Shown: in pieces, positions 53,730 through 62,708 of the stretch
Layout: each line of letters opens with the position of its first letter
Position numbering within the stretch: the first letter of the stretch is position 1
Source of the DNA: JAAXXJ01 sp964412455
GTDB lineage: Bacteria > Nitrospirota > UBA9217
Reading direction: 5' to 3'
Assembly (NCBI GenBank): GCA_964412455.1
Contig: CAYPOT010000008.1
Span: forward strand, 1-64,000
Length of the DNA: 64,000 nucleotides
The notes under the pieces: generated by a model
Seen by the model: the letters and a program-made list of their open reading frames with translations, nothing else
Databases searched by the model: none
What the model was told of the DNA's origin: nothing
Translations under genes and position numbers: made by a program

Positions 53730-53830
53730 TCGAACGAGCGCTGGCGAAGCATTACGGTTTCGCGGACGAGGAATTGGACTTCATCATCAATTACGACATC
53801 AAGTATCGTATGGGGCGAGAAGGAGTTTAA
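53728..53830 (+). pseudogene. Orphan copy of the methylase 3' end
   Basis: Encodes IERALAKHYGFADEELDFII NYDIKYRMGREGV, clearly homologous to the end of the methylase (IDRVLAKHYGFSDEELDFII NYDIKYRMGRE, 53248-53340). The DNA differs at many third positions, so it is an older or foreign allele, not a recent copy. It has no start of its own. It is best read as the remainder of the original methylase left after replacement of its 3' part. Confidence 0.85.
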
Positions 53831-53836
53831 TTAGCT

Positions 53837-56638
53837 ATGCAAATCGAAGTTATTGCACCGGTAGGTGAGCCTCCAAAAGTTAAGGGAGATCTTCTTGAAA
53901 ACTTGATCGGTGATTTTATGCGTATTCAAGGTTATCAGGTGATAAAACAAGTACGCATAACAGGATGCGAGCTCGATCTGCTGTGTAAACACGAGGTTTC
54001 AGGAAAATCAATTTATGTTGAATGCAAAGCCCATCGCGAACCGCTTTCTGCTGTCCCACTTCGCACATTACTCGGCACCATCGACTTTAATGATTATTCT
54101 GAAGGATGGTTGATAAGTACCGGACCGCTTGGTAAGGATGCCTCAGGCTTTATGGTCGAATGGGAAATAAAGCCTCGTGAAAAAAGAGAGAAGCTAAGTA
54201 TTTATCATCCTGAACGCGTGCTTCAGAGTTTGATAAAGGCGAATATAATTGTAAATCAACCTGATACGCAAGCGAAACAGCTTTTAGGCAATTCAATGAC
54301 AATCGGAGAATGGACACTCTTGATTTCAAAATATGGTCGATTCTGGGCTGCGCCCATACTTGAAGGAGGTGTTCCTACCCGTGTATTAGTTTTTGATGCA
54401 GCATCCGGCAAAGCTGTAACTGATGAAGATCATTTACTCCGTTTGAAAGACACTGATACCAGCCTGCATGAACTGAAATTTGTTAGTCAATCGAGCGAGC
54501 GTATAGACTTGACAACGAAAGCTGAAGCAATTCAGCAAGCAGTAGTTGAAGTAGAATGCGGTGACAAATGGATTGATTATCGACCATCACGGCCAGAACA
54601 CTTCGTCGGTAGATCAAAGGCGCAGCGGGATTTGCTTCAATTTTTCACGTCTGTAAAAAGAAAAAGAACAGAGTCTCGTGTTTTTGCTATAAAAGGCGAT
54701 TCAGGTATCGGCAAGAGTTCTCTTGTCGCAAAACTTCGATCCTCTGCAAACGTAAGTAAAAAGCCTAATAATCTTTTTCTTTATGCAGTCGATGTCCGTG
54801 CTGCAAGCGATTCTGCATATGTTTATTCAGCCCTGCTTGCCGCATTAAGGACGGCTGCCTCAAATGGTTTTTCATTCGGCTTGGGGCATGACCTAGAGGT
54901 CTCTAATTTTGCCGATCCGCTACAAAGTAACAGTATTAAAGATTATCTATCTGAGTGCGAGAGAAAACACGAGCTGATTATTTTAGTGTTTGATCAATTT
55001 GAAGAGCTCTATTCTAAGCCGGAGCTTTTTCCTGTTTTTGATGCTGTAAAAAAATTAATGTTTTCCACTTTAGCAGCTAGTACGAATATCGTTTTAGGGT
55101 TTGCTTGGAAAACAGACAGTACTGTGCCGCAAGACCATCCCGCGTATTACATGTGGCATCAACTGTCAGACCACAGGTACGAAATCAGCCTCAGACCTTT
55201 CATTCATGCCGACGCGGATAATTCGATACGTCTTTTTGAAGGAGAACTCGGTGAAAAAATAAGGCCGGAACTTCGTCGTTACATTATAGAAAACAGTCAA
55301 GGATATCCATGGTTGCTGAAGAAATTTTGCATCCATCTATATGAGCAGTTAGAGGCAGGCACAAGTCAATCTGAGCTTGCTGATCGTTCGCTGGATATAG
55401 CGTCCCTTTTTGATCGAGATTTGAATGATCTTACACCACCGCAAATGGCTTGCTTAAAACTTGTAGCTGAGCACGCTCCAATGGATTGGTATGAAGTTTT
55501 AGAATCTACAGACCCTGATGTGGTTCAATCACTTCAGCAAAAAAGACTGCTAATCCGGCGTGGTGATAAGCTGAATCTATATTGGGATATTTTTAGAGAT
55601 TATGTTTTGACCGGCAATATTCCATCTATTCCTTTCACTTATATCCCGCAATGTCCATCGCTTGATGCATTGATTAGACTTGTGATGCAGTTAGATACGC
55701 TAGAACCGCGTAATTTGAAAGAGATCTCAGATTCTTGCTCAATCTCAGAAAACACAGCACGAAATATTGTACATGATCTTGAGCAGTTTGGTATTGCTGC
55801 GGTTGACGGTGATGGCGTTTTGTTAGACACGCACATGAAAGAAATTTCACCGCGAGCTGTTTTAGCGAGGATTAGAATTGTATTTCGTCGACATGCTTTA
55901 ACATCATTATTAAAGGAAAACAATGCATCTAAACCCGCAAGTCAAAATCAAATCGTTCAATATCTTAAACAAGTAAATCCGGCAGCCCAACATCATAGTC
56001 GAACATGGCAAACATATGCAAACCGTATGGTTCATTGGTTACATACGCTTGGCTTTGCAGAACGGCGAGGCACAAAATATGTGTTTCAAGATCGCGGAGA
56101 TATCAATACCGTAGAGATGCAAAGAATTAGAAGTGATAGAAGACGATTGGTCTTTATTGGCGATGCGCCGCCGAGTCGAGCAGTGGAAGCTATTGAGTAC
56201 CTGAGCTCAAATGGGCAAAAATCTATTAGTCACATGAAAAATCTTGGCCTTAGAAATGCTTGTGCAGTCTTATATCGGTTTCGCTTAATTGAAATCGGTA
56301 CAACACACGATTACCAAATTGACCAGAAAGTGGTTGGCTCGCGGACGAGTATTGAGTGTCTGTGGGACGAGGCAAACAGGGAAGAAACCCTTAAACTTGT
56401 TTGCGATTTTCTTAAACATAAACCGTCAGCATCCCCGAACGAAATAGGTATTTTTGTCTCTAAACAATTTTCAAGGGAGTGGACGCTCGCGACCTTAATA
56501 AGAATCGGAAACAGTCTACGTCAGTGGGCGAGTTGGCTGATGACACCAAAAAAGCAAGATGGACGCTTGCCTGATCCACCAGGACGCAGAGCTGATGACA
56601 ATCAGTTGAGCAATGATGTGCTCGATTTATTTAAATGA
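53837..56638 (+). CDS. PD-(D/E)XK nuclease fused to a STAND-type ATPase
   Basis: 933 aa, AT-rich. The N-terminal restriction-endonuclease-like domain (~15-140) has GDLLENLIGDFMRIQGYQVI and the ELDLLC...YVECKAHRE core. The ATPase domain (~265-520) has a P-loop AIKGDSGIGKSSLVAKL and Walker B LIILVFDQFEELYSKPELF, the DQFEEL form typical of nSTAND1 NTPases. The C-terminal ~380 residues contain winged-helix-like segments (LKEISDSCSISENTARNIVH). Nuclease-STAND proteins (Avs type) act as antiviral sensors that activate their nuclease. It follows the methylase remnant by six bases. Confidence 0.82.
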   Translation: MQIEVIAPVGEPPKVKGDLLENLIGDFMRIQGYQVIKQVRITGCELDLLCKHEVSGKSIYVECKAHREPLSAVPLRTLLGTIDFNDYSEGWLISTGPLGKDASGFMVEWEIKPREKREKLSIYHPERVLQSLIKANIIVNQPDTQAKQLLGNSMTIGEWTLLISKYGRFWAAPILEGGVPTRVLVFDAASGKAVTDEDHLLRLKDTDTSLHELKFVSQSSERIDLTTKAEAIQQAVVEVECGDKWIDYRPSRPEHFVGRSKAQRDLLQFFTSVKRKRTESRVFAIKGDSGIGKSSLVAKLRSSANVSKKPNNLFLYAVDVRAASDSAYVYSALLAALRTAASNGFSFGLGHDLEVSNFADPLQSNSIKDYLSECERKHELIILVFDQFEELYSKPELFPVFDAVKKLMFSTLAASTNIVLGFAWKTDSTVPQDHPAYYMWHQLSDHRYEISLRPFIHADADNSIRLFEGELGEKIRPELRRYIIENSQGYPWLLKKFCIHLYEQLEAGTSQSELADRSLDIASLFDRDLNDLTPPQMACLKLVAEHAPMDWYEVLESTDPDVVQSLQQKRLLIRRGDKLNLYWDIFRDYVLTGNIPSIPFTYIPQCPSLDALIRLVMQLDTLEPRNLKEISDSCSISENTARNIVHDLEQFGIAAVDGDGVLLDTHMKEISPRAVLARIRIVFRRHALTSLLKENNASKPASQNQIVQYLKQVNPAAQHHSRTWQTYANRMVHWLHTLGFAERRGTKYVFQDRGDINTVEMQRIRSDRRRLVFIGDAPPSRAVEAIEYLSSNGQKSISHMKNLGLRNACAVLYRFRLIEIGTTHDYQIDQKVVGSRTSIECLWDEANREETLKLVCDFLKHKPSASPNEIGIFVSKQFSREWTLATLIRIGNSLRQWASWLMTPKKQDGRLPDPPGRRADDNQLSNDVLDLFK

Positions 56639-56943
56639 GAAAAAAGACTTCTCGGCGGAGAACTTTCGGGCATTCGTTCTCAGAGTGCATTGCGGCGGGA
56701 TGAATCAAAGGCCTGTTTCCTTGCACGCGACATCGAATTGCTTCCGTGAGATGAGAAAAGGCGGCGTGAGGCGGTCGTCACGGTAAATTTGCAGCCCGAC
56801 TCACGGCAACAAGCCACCACCGGCATCACAGGAGCGTTTCTTACCCGTGACAATTCGAACGCTCAGATTACAGATTTTGGATTGCGGATATATCAAACGG
56901 CTTGAACCTACTAAGTGGAACTGAACGGTAAGATGGTGAACCT
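56639..56943. other. Gene-free gap, possible decayed coding sequence
   Basis: 305 bases without a good gene. The frame starting near 56648 reads ~30 codons, a TGA, then ~50 more (KRRREAVVTVNLQPDSRQQA, TTGITGAFLTRDNS), which looks like broken protein-coding DNA. GC content is again like the core, unlike the gene before it. I cannot name the source. Confidence 0.3.
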
Positions 56944-58815
56944 ATGAACCCACTGGAATTGGATGACGAGCAAAAGTTAGAGGCTATCGGCGAGGGGCAG
57001 GACAGGGAGTTCAAGTCGGCCCGCGGCGGCTTTCCCGGAAGCTTCTGGGAATCATACAGCGCCATGGCTAATTCCGACGGCGGCACGATCTTTCTCGGAG
57101 TTCGGGAGGAAGATGAGTTCGGCGTTGTGGAAGCGGATGGTCTCACGGAAAAGCAAATAGACGAATACCGTAAAATCCTTTGGGACTCGGTAAATAATCG
57201 GGGCAAGGTCAGTCGGAATCTGTTGACCACGTCGCATGTGCAGGTGGTGGATCTTGAGGATGCCAAGGTTCTTGCCGTTCATGTGCCGCGCGCCACACGC
57301 AACGAGCGGCCGGTGTATCTCGGCCCGACGCCATTCGGCAACACCTATCGCCGCGCCCATGAAGGGGATTATCACTGTACCGACGACGAAGTCAGGCGGA
57401 TGTTGGCGGACGCGGACCCTGTGCCGGTGGACCAGAGAATTCTGGACGGCTTTACACTGGAAGACCTCGACACAACATCGCTTGCTCAGTACCGTCAGCG
57501 GTTCTCCGCCACCAAGCCGGACCACCCCTGGTTGACACTTGACATTCAGGAACTTCTCGAAAAACTGGGCGGTTGGCGGCGAGACCGCGTTTCGGGCAAG
57601 AGCGGTTTGACGCTTGCCGGGCTGCTTATGTTCGGTAAATATCAGGCTCTCACGGACCCTGAGGCTGCGCCACAGTATTTCGTCGATTACCGGGAAAAAC
57701 TCGATCCAGCGCAACGGTGGAGTGACCGGCTTTATCCTGACGGCACCTGGGAAGCAAACCTGTTCCAGTTCTATACTCGGGTGTGGCCCAAACTTATCGC
57801 CGACCTGCGGGTGCCGTTCAGGCTGGAGGGACCGCAACGAAAAGACGAAACCCCCGTTCACGAGGCCCTGCGCGAGGCTTTCATGAACGCGCTCGTTCAT
57901 GCTGATTATACCGCGCCCGGCGGCATCGTAATCGAAAAAGCCCGTGATCGTTTCTCGATGGAAAATTCCGGGACCCTGCTGGTGTCCCTTGAACAATTGC
58001 GCCGAGGCGGGGTCAGTGAAGGCCGCAATAAAGCCCTGCAACAAATGTTTATCATGATCGGCGGCGGCGAACGCGCCGGTTCGGGGTATGACCGTATCCA
58101 GAGCGGATGGCGCAGTCAGCACTGGCGCGCGCCCTCCCTGATCACTCAATTCCAGCCTGAACGGGTGCGGCTGGTCCTGGCGATGATAAGTCTAATTCCG
58201 GAAGATGTCATGACGACACTCCAAAAACAATTCGGCCCCCGGTTCGATAAACTCTCCAAGCAGGAAGTCCAGGCAATGGCCACAGCTTACATAGAAGGCG
58301 AAGTTTCCAATGTCCGCCTTCAGGAGTTGTTGATTGACCATCCGGTTGAAATCACGAGGCTTTTGCAGGGGCTATGCACTCAGGGTTTTCTGGTATCCGA
58401 CAACCGTCGGCGTTGGACAAAATACCGGCTGGCACAGGCAGGCAACTCCTTACATTCGCCTCAGGAGTCCCTACATTTGGAGGAGGACTCCTCATATTCG
58501 GGCAGGGACTCCTCATATTCCGAAAACAACTCCTCATATAAGGCGGAAGATGAAAAGGCGCTTATGAGCATAGCTGCATCAATTGCTTCTAAAGTGAGAG
58601 CGCCATCACAGGAGGTTCGTAAGGTAATAATAGAACTTTGCAAAGACAGATTTCTGACTGTGGAGTCTTTATCCAGCTTACTCAACCGTAATCCGGCAGG
58701 GATTCGTAACCAGTATTTAACTCCCATGGTACGAGAAGGCATACTCCGTCTGCGTTATCCAGAGGCTCCGAATCGGCCGGATCAGGCATACACGTCTGTT
58801 GCAGGATCAAAATGA
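56944..58815 (+). CDS. AlbA_2 (Schlafen-like) ATP-binding protein
   Basis: 623 aa. N-terminal AlbA_2/SLFN domain (~15-140): EGQDREFKSARGGFPGSFWE, NSDGGTIFLGVREEDE, YRRAHEGDYHC. An ATP-binding HATPase-like domain follows (VHEALREAFMNALVHADYT, GERAGSGYDRIQSGW). The C-terminus has a short repeat linker (DSSYSGRDSSYSENNSSYKA) and a winged helix. Such proteins are common in defence islands and sometimes mislabelled RecG-like; the role is unknown. Its stop overlaps the next start as ATGA, the first of three such overlaps. Confidence 0.85.
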   Translation: MNPLELDDEQKLEAIGEGQDREFKSARGGFPGSFWESYSAMANSDGGTIFLGVREEDEFGVVEADGLTEKQIDEYRKILWDSVNNRGKVSRNLLTTSHVQVVDLEDAKVLAVHVPRATRNERPVYLGPTPFGNTYRRAHEGDYHCTDDEVRRMLADADPVPVDQRILDGFTLEDLDTTSLAQYRQRFSATKPDHPWLTLDIQELLEKLGGWRRDRVSGKSGLTLAGLLMFGKYQALTDPEAAPQYFVDYREKLDPAQRWSDRLYPDGTWEANLFQFYTRVWPKLIADLRVPFRLEGPQRKDETPVHEALREAFMNALVHADYTAPGGIVIEKARDRFSMENSGTLLVSLEQLRRGGVSEGRNKALQQMFIMIGGGERAGSGYDRIQSGWRSQHWRAPSLITQFQPERVRLVLAMISLIPEDVMTTLQKQFGPRFDKLSKQEVQAMATAYIEGEVSNVRLQELLIDHPVEITRLLQGLCTQGFLVSDNRRRWTKYRLAQAGNSLHSPQESLHLEEDSSYSGRDSSYSENNSSYKAEDEKALMSIAASIASKVRAPSQEVRKVIIELCKDRFLTVESLSSLLNRNPAGIRNQYLTPMVREGILRLRYPEAPNRPDQAYTSVAGSK

Positions 58816-59432
58816 AACTTCAGGTTGACGTCTATACCATAAGCCAAGGAGACGAGCACTATCCCTCCTCATTGCCTCGTTTCCTCTGTGCCGACGCTCC
58901 TGGTTCGATATGGGCCATGGGTAACCTCGATGTCCTGCGCGAGAATAAGACAGCCTTTTTCTGCTCGTCCAAGTGCCCCGGTGACCTTATCATCAAGACC
59001 TACGATCTGGCCAAGAAGTGGCGCGATGACAGCGTGACGGTGATCGGCGGCTTTCACTCGCCCATGGAGCAGGAATGTCTGGCCATTCTGCTTCGTGGTA
59101 AACAGCCGGTGATCGTCTGTCCGGCCCGGAGCATCGAGACCTTGCGTCTCAGACCGGAGCACAAAACTCCGCTTGCGGAAAATCGCCTGCTCTTCCTCTC
59201 TCCGTTCACCGCAAAGGAGAAGCGGATGACAACAGATACTGCAATGGTAAGAAACCGCTTCGTGGCTGCGTTGGCGGATACTGTTTTTATCGCACATGCA
59301 GCCGAAGGTGGAAAGATCGAAGCCTTTTGCTGCGAGCTTGCCGCCCGGGGCAGGTCGATTATGACGTTGGAGAGCGATGCCAATACCAATCTTGCCGCAC
59401 TCGGCGCGCAGTTCTTGCGTTATGAAGCATGA
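58812..59432 (+). CDS. DprA/Smf-like Rossmann protein
   Basis: 206 aa. YPSSLPRFLCADAPGSIWAM GNLDVL at the N-terminus, then VIGGFHSPMEQECLAILLRG, NRFVAALADTVFIAHAAEGG and ARGRSIMTLES follow the DprA fold, in a short form without SAM or winged-helix domains. DprA loads RecA on single-stranded DNA. Short DprA-like proteins in defence islands may instead bind nucleotides; that is inference. It overlaps both neighbours by ATGA. Confidence 0.78.
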   Translation: MKLQVDVYTISQGDEHYPSSLPRFLCADAPGSIWAMGNLDVLRENKTAFFCSSKCPGDLIIKTYDLAKKWRDDSVTVIGGFHSPMEQECLAILLRGKQPVIVCPARSIETLRLRPEHKTPLAENRLLFLSPFTAKEKRMTTDTAMVRNRFVAALADTVFIAHAAEGGKIEAFCCELAARGRSIMTLESDANTNLAALGAQFLRYEA

Positions 59433-59629
59433 GCCGATTGACTTCTACCGTAGTCCGCGCATTCCGGAAACGCATCTATGATCATTACGATAAGCGCGGC
59501 CGGTCTCTCCTGTGGTGGAAAATCCGCGATCCTTATCGCGTGCCGGCTACCGAGATCGCCGTTGACCTTGAGGCGGCGCTGGAGCTGTTCACGAAGATTG
59601 TGGCGAGGCTGGGCAAGGGGAAAAGATGA
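59429..59629 (+). pseudogene. Fragment of a MutY-type glycosylase N-terminus
   Basis: 66 codons. AFRKRIYDHYDKRGRSLLWW and DPYRVPATEI match the N-terminus of the intact glycosylase at 62893 (SFRKKVYDYFNSQGRDLPW, TPYRVLVSEI). The motif that should follow (MLQQTQV) and the rest of the enzyme are absent. The tail AVDLEAALELFTKIVARL may instead belong to the start of the UPF0158 gene, joined by a deletion and frameshift near 59620. It is linked to both neighbours by ATGA overlaps, so it may still be translated. Confidence 0.6.
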
Positions 59630-60129
59630 TTTACCGCCGGAGAGCATGTCATGAAAAAATCCTTGGCGATGAAAAGAACCGATTTCTGCTCATTCCGAAA
59701 CGCGAGTCCCGAGAGGGGTTTGAGATCATGGCTGCTTTTACCGGGTCCGTGCGCAGGAAAGGACTTCAGGAAAAACTTTCCGGCGCTTTGAACGGCAGGG
59801 GTGCGTTCCGGCGCTTCAGGAGCGTCCTGAATGATCATCCCGACGAGCTTGAGCGATGGTATATGTTCAAGGATGACTGGATGCGGGAAGAATCAATCCA
59901 GTGGCTTATCTTGAACGATATTAAGCCGGTACAGGTGGTTTCCGGTTATTTCAATGATGATGGGACCGAGATCAATGCCGACCTGGTTCCCAAACCAGGT
60001 TTGTGTCATACGTGCCGAAAGGACAATGCCGGCGGCAAGGAAGAAATCATGTGCGTCTTGACGCGCAATGATCAGAAGGGTGATAAGGATTTCGAGTGCG
60101 GGGCCTTTGAGCCGAAGAAAGGTTTGTAG
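59626..60129 (+). CDS. UPF0158-family protein, possibly 5'-truncated
   Basis: 167 aa. RFLLIPKRESREGFEIMAAF, LSGALNGRGAFRRFRSVLND HPD and WYMFKDDWMREESIQWL match UPF0158, a family of unknown function. The family's N-terminal acidic helix is missing in this frame, but similar residues occur in the overlapping upstream frame, suggesting a frameshift around 59620. The C-terminal extension has CHTCRKD and a CGAF motif, perhaps a small metal site. Confidence 0.72.
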   Translation: MIYRRRACHEKILGDEKNRFLLIPKRESREGFEIMAAFTGSVRRKGLQEKLSGALNGRGAFRRFRSVLNDHPDELERWYMFKDDWMREESIQWLILNDIKPVQVVSGYFNDDGTEINADLVPKPGLCHTCRKDNAGGKEEIMCVLTRNDQKGDKDFECGAFEPKKGL

Positions 60130-60148
60130 ATAGAGGGAATAAAAGCAT

Positions 60149-61162
60149 ATGGCAACCACCGGAAAAAACGAGCCCTGTCCCTGCGGAAGCGGACAATCCT
60201 ATGAGGAATGCTGCTTCATTCGGGATGTCCTGCCCGCCGGCCGCATGGACGCGAAGGCATTCAGCCGGTCCGTACTCGAAATTCTGGAGAATCGGCAGTT
60301 CGAGTCTCATGAAGAGGCACAGGCATTCATCGATAAACTTACCCACGCGCGGAACTCCTCGCCACTCGAGGATTTCAGCGGTATCTCACCGGAGCACATG
60401 TATCGGTTTCTGCATTACCCTTTTGATTCTCCCGGCCTGATCGACTATAACCTTGAGATCACGCGATTTCCCGATGCGCCGTTCTTCCGGCTCTTTTCTT
60501 ATCTTCTGCAGGGCGTGGTGAACGACGATCTCAAGGCGACAGCGCTGGGCAACTTGCCGCAGAAATTCGTTCAGGCCGCGGCTCCGTGGTTTTACGATGA
60601 AGAGGAATACGCGAAGATGCGGCGATACATGACCTTTCGAACCGAAACCGATTTCATGGAACTGCATACCGTTCGGTTGACCGCGGAGATGGCGGGGTTC
60701 GTAAGAAAATTCAAGGGCCGCTTTCGGGCAACCAAGGCGGGGCGCGCCATCGTTGAGCAGGGGATGAACGGAACGGCATTCTTTGCCCTGTTTCAAGCAT
60801 ACACACGCAAATTCAACTGGGCATACAATGACCGATATCCTGATCTACCGATGATTCAAGAGGCCTTTCTCTTTTCGCTGTATCTTCTGAGGAAACAGGG
60901 GTCAGTGCTCCAGCCTGCGTCCTATTACGCTGACTTATTCCTGAAGGCCTTCCCTTTCGCTTTAGAGGAGACGCCGGAATATAGTTTTACATCCAGAGAA
61001 GAGACGCTGCTGCCCTGCTACGCTGTGCGAACGCTCGGCCGCTTTGCGCTCTTTTTCGGATTTGTCGCTATCGACGGAGATGATCATGCGCGATGGATCG
61101 AAAAACGATCATTGAAGAAAACCCCATTCCTTGACGAGTGGCTGCGGTTCTCGATCCCGTGA
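60149..61162 (+). CDS. SEC-C motif protein
   Basis: 337 aa. N-terminal SEC-C zinc motif EPCPCGSGQSYEECC (CxC...CC type). The remaining ~310 residues are mostly helical with no recognised domain (for example FFRLFSYLLQGVVNDDLKAT, AEMAGFVRKFKGRFRATKAG). SEC-C motifs bind zinc and often sit in proteins of unknown cellular role. It is the last gene of the accessory block. Confidence 0.8.
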   Translation: MATTGKNEPCPCGSGQSYEECCFIRDVLPAGRMDAKAFSRSVLEILENRQFESHEEAQAFIDKLTHARNSSPLEDFSGISPEHMYRFLHYPFDSPGLIDYNLEITRFPDAPFFRLFSYLLQGVVNDDLKATALGNLPQKFVQAAAPWFYDEEEYAKMRRYMTFRTETDFMELHTVRLTAEMAGFVRKFKGRFRATKAGRAIVEQGMNGTAFFALFQAYTRKFNWAYNDRYPDLPMIQEAFLFSLYLLRKQGSVLQPASYYADLFLKAFPFALEETPEYSFTSREETLLPCYAVRTLGRFALFFGFVAIDGDDHARWIEKRSLKKTPFLDEWLRFSIP

Positions 61163-61302
61163 CAGCCTGGTTTCCCCTCTAAAGCTTCCTTACAAGCCAT
61201 ATTTTCAAATAATCAACGGGAGCTGGAGGCAGTCCGTAAGTTCTTAAGGCTGGTCATGAACGTACGATCAATATGCGGAATGGTTGTCCGCACAGCATGT
61301 TC

Positions 61303-61331
61303 TTGACAAACGTTCTTCATTGTCTTACTCT
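61303..61331 (+). promoter_or_regulatory. Promoter of the REC-LpxC gene
   Basis: TTGACA (61303-61308), 17-base spacer, TACTCT (61326-61331). The start of transcription near 61338 leaves a ~40-base leader. Confidence 0.6.
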
Positions 61332-61376
61332 ATTCCCACCTCAGGCCGGGACGAACATCAGACATAACCTTATATT

Positions 61377-62708
61377 ATGAACCCTATCTGCATCGTAGAC
61401 GACGAATCCTCCATCACCTCCACCGTAGAGAGCATCCTGAAGGACGAGGGGTATCAGACCATCGTATTTCCCGATGCGGAGAGCTTCTGGCAGAGGCTCG
61501 ATATAATGGAGCCCTCTCTCGTCCTGCTGGATATCTGGCTCCCCGGCATAGACGGCATGCAACTCCTGAAACGTCTGCATGACCGATTGCCTTTACTCCC
61601 CATCATCATGATGAGCGGACATGCCGGTATCGAGGCGGCGGTTGCCGCCATAAAGGCCGGCGCCTACGATTTTTTGGAAAAACCGCTGCATCTGGAGGTT
61701 TTGCTCGACAAGGTAAAGTCAGCCCTTAAGCACCGACCTTCCGGGAGCGGCGCGAATCTGCCTTTGGATACGAGAATTGAGATCGTCAGCGCCGACGTTT
61801 CGATGCCTCCCGGCGTGGTGGAAGTGGTGGATTCCCACGTACCTCAGCGCACCCTCAGGGGGAATGTGGTGCTGAACGGGATAGGACTCCTGAGCGGCCG
61901 GAACACAGGTGTCATTCTTAGCCCCCTCGGGATCAACGAAGGGATCGTCTTTCAGTCTCTTGACGGTCAAACCATCAGTGGACATATCACCTCCCTTGAA
62001 AATTTCTCCCAGACCGTCCCATCGAAGACGTTTTCCGCCAACTCCACCACCCTGGACAATGGCAGGCGGCGGGTGCGCACCGTTGAACACCTGATGGCGG
62101 TTCTTTTCATGTACGGCATAACCAACGTGCTGATAAAGGTTGACGAGGAGATACCGAACATAGACGGCTCTGCAAAGGATTTCTGCGATCTTATGGAAGA
62201 GGCAGGGATAGAGGAACAGTCCGCCTCCACCAAGGTTGCTGTCATCCGCCAGAAGATCGGAGTGGGAAGCGAGGAGAGGCATGAAAAGCATCTCACCGCG
62301 GAGCCCTTTGACGGGTTCGAGATAACGATGAGAGTTGACTACCCTCCACCCATCGGCGAACAGGTTTTCACGTTCAATCCTGAACGCGACTCCTTTGCAA
62401 AGGAGATAGCCCCTGCCCGCTCCTTCAACACCTTTGAGAACATCGAAATGGCCCAGAAGCTGGGAAAGGTGGGAGGCGGGTATCTCCATTCCCACATCAT
62501 CATGTACGACGGCAAGGTCATCAACACCAAACTCCGTTATCCCGACGAATTCGTGCGCCACAAGATATTGGACCTGATCGGAGACCTCTACCTCCTTGGC
62601 TTCCGCATCAGAGGGCGTATTGTCGCCAACATGACCTCCCACGGTTACAATCAGGCCCTGGTGCAGCGCATGTACCAGGCCATCCAGAGCAACTCAAGGA
62701 GCGTTTAG
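61377..62708 (+). CDS. lpxC: Response-regulator receiver fused to LpxC deacetylase
   Basis: 443 aa. Residues 1-120 are an NtrC-like receiver: acidic pair D8/D9, phospho-acceptor D52 (VLLDIWLPGIDG), S80 and K102. Residues ~155-440 are a complete UDP-3-O-acyl-GlcNAc deacetylase: TVEHL with E237 and H238, IPNIDGSAKDF, APARSFNTFENIE, DEFVRHKILDLIGDLYLLG with H395 and D399, and H422 in TSHGYNQAL. The zinc ligands and catalytic residues of LpxC all have counterparts. LpxC commits the cell to lipid A synthesis; the receiver suggests phosphorylation control of that step. No kinase is adjacent. Confidence 0.93.
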   Translation: MNPICIVDDESSITSTVESILKDEGYQTIVFPDAESFWQRLDIMEPSLVLLDIWLPGIDGMQLLKRLHDRLPLLPIIMMSGHAGIEAAVAAIKAGAYDFLEKPLHLEVLLDKVKSALKHRPSGSGANLPLDTRIEIVSADVSMPPGVVEVVDSHVPQRTLRGNVVLNGIGLLSGRNTGVILSPLGINEGIVFQSLDGQTISGHITSLENFSQTVPSKTFSANSTTLDNGRRRVRTVEHLMAVLFMYGITNVLIKVDEEIPNIDGSAKDFCDLMEEAGIEEQSASTKVAVIRQKIGVGSEERHEKHLTAEPFDGFEITMRVDYPPPIGEQVFTFNPERDSFAKEIAPARSFNTFENIEMAQKLGKVGGGYLHSHIIMYDGKVINTKLRYPDEFVRHKILDLIGDLYLLGFRIRGRIVANMTSHGYNQALVQRMYQAIQSNSRSV

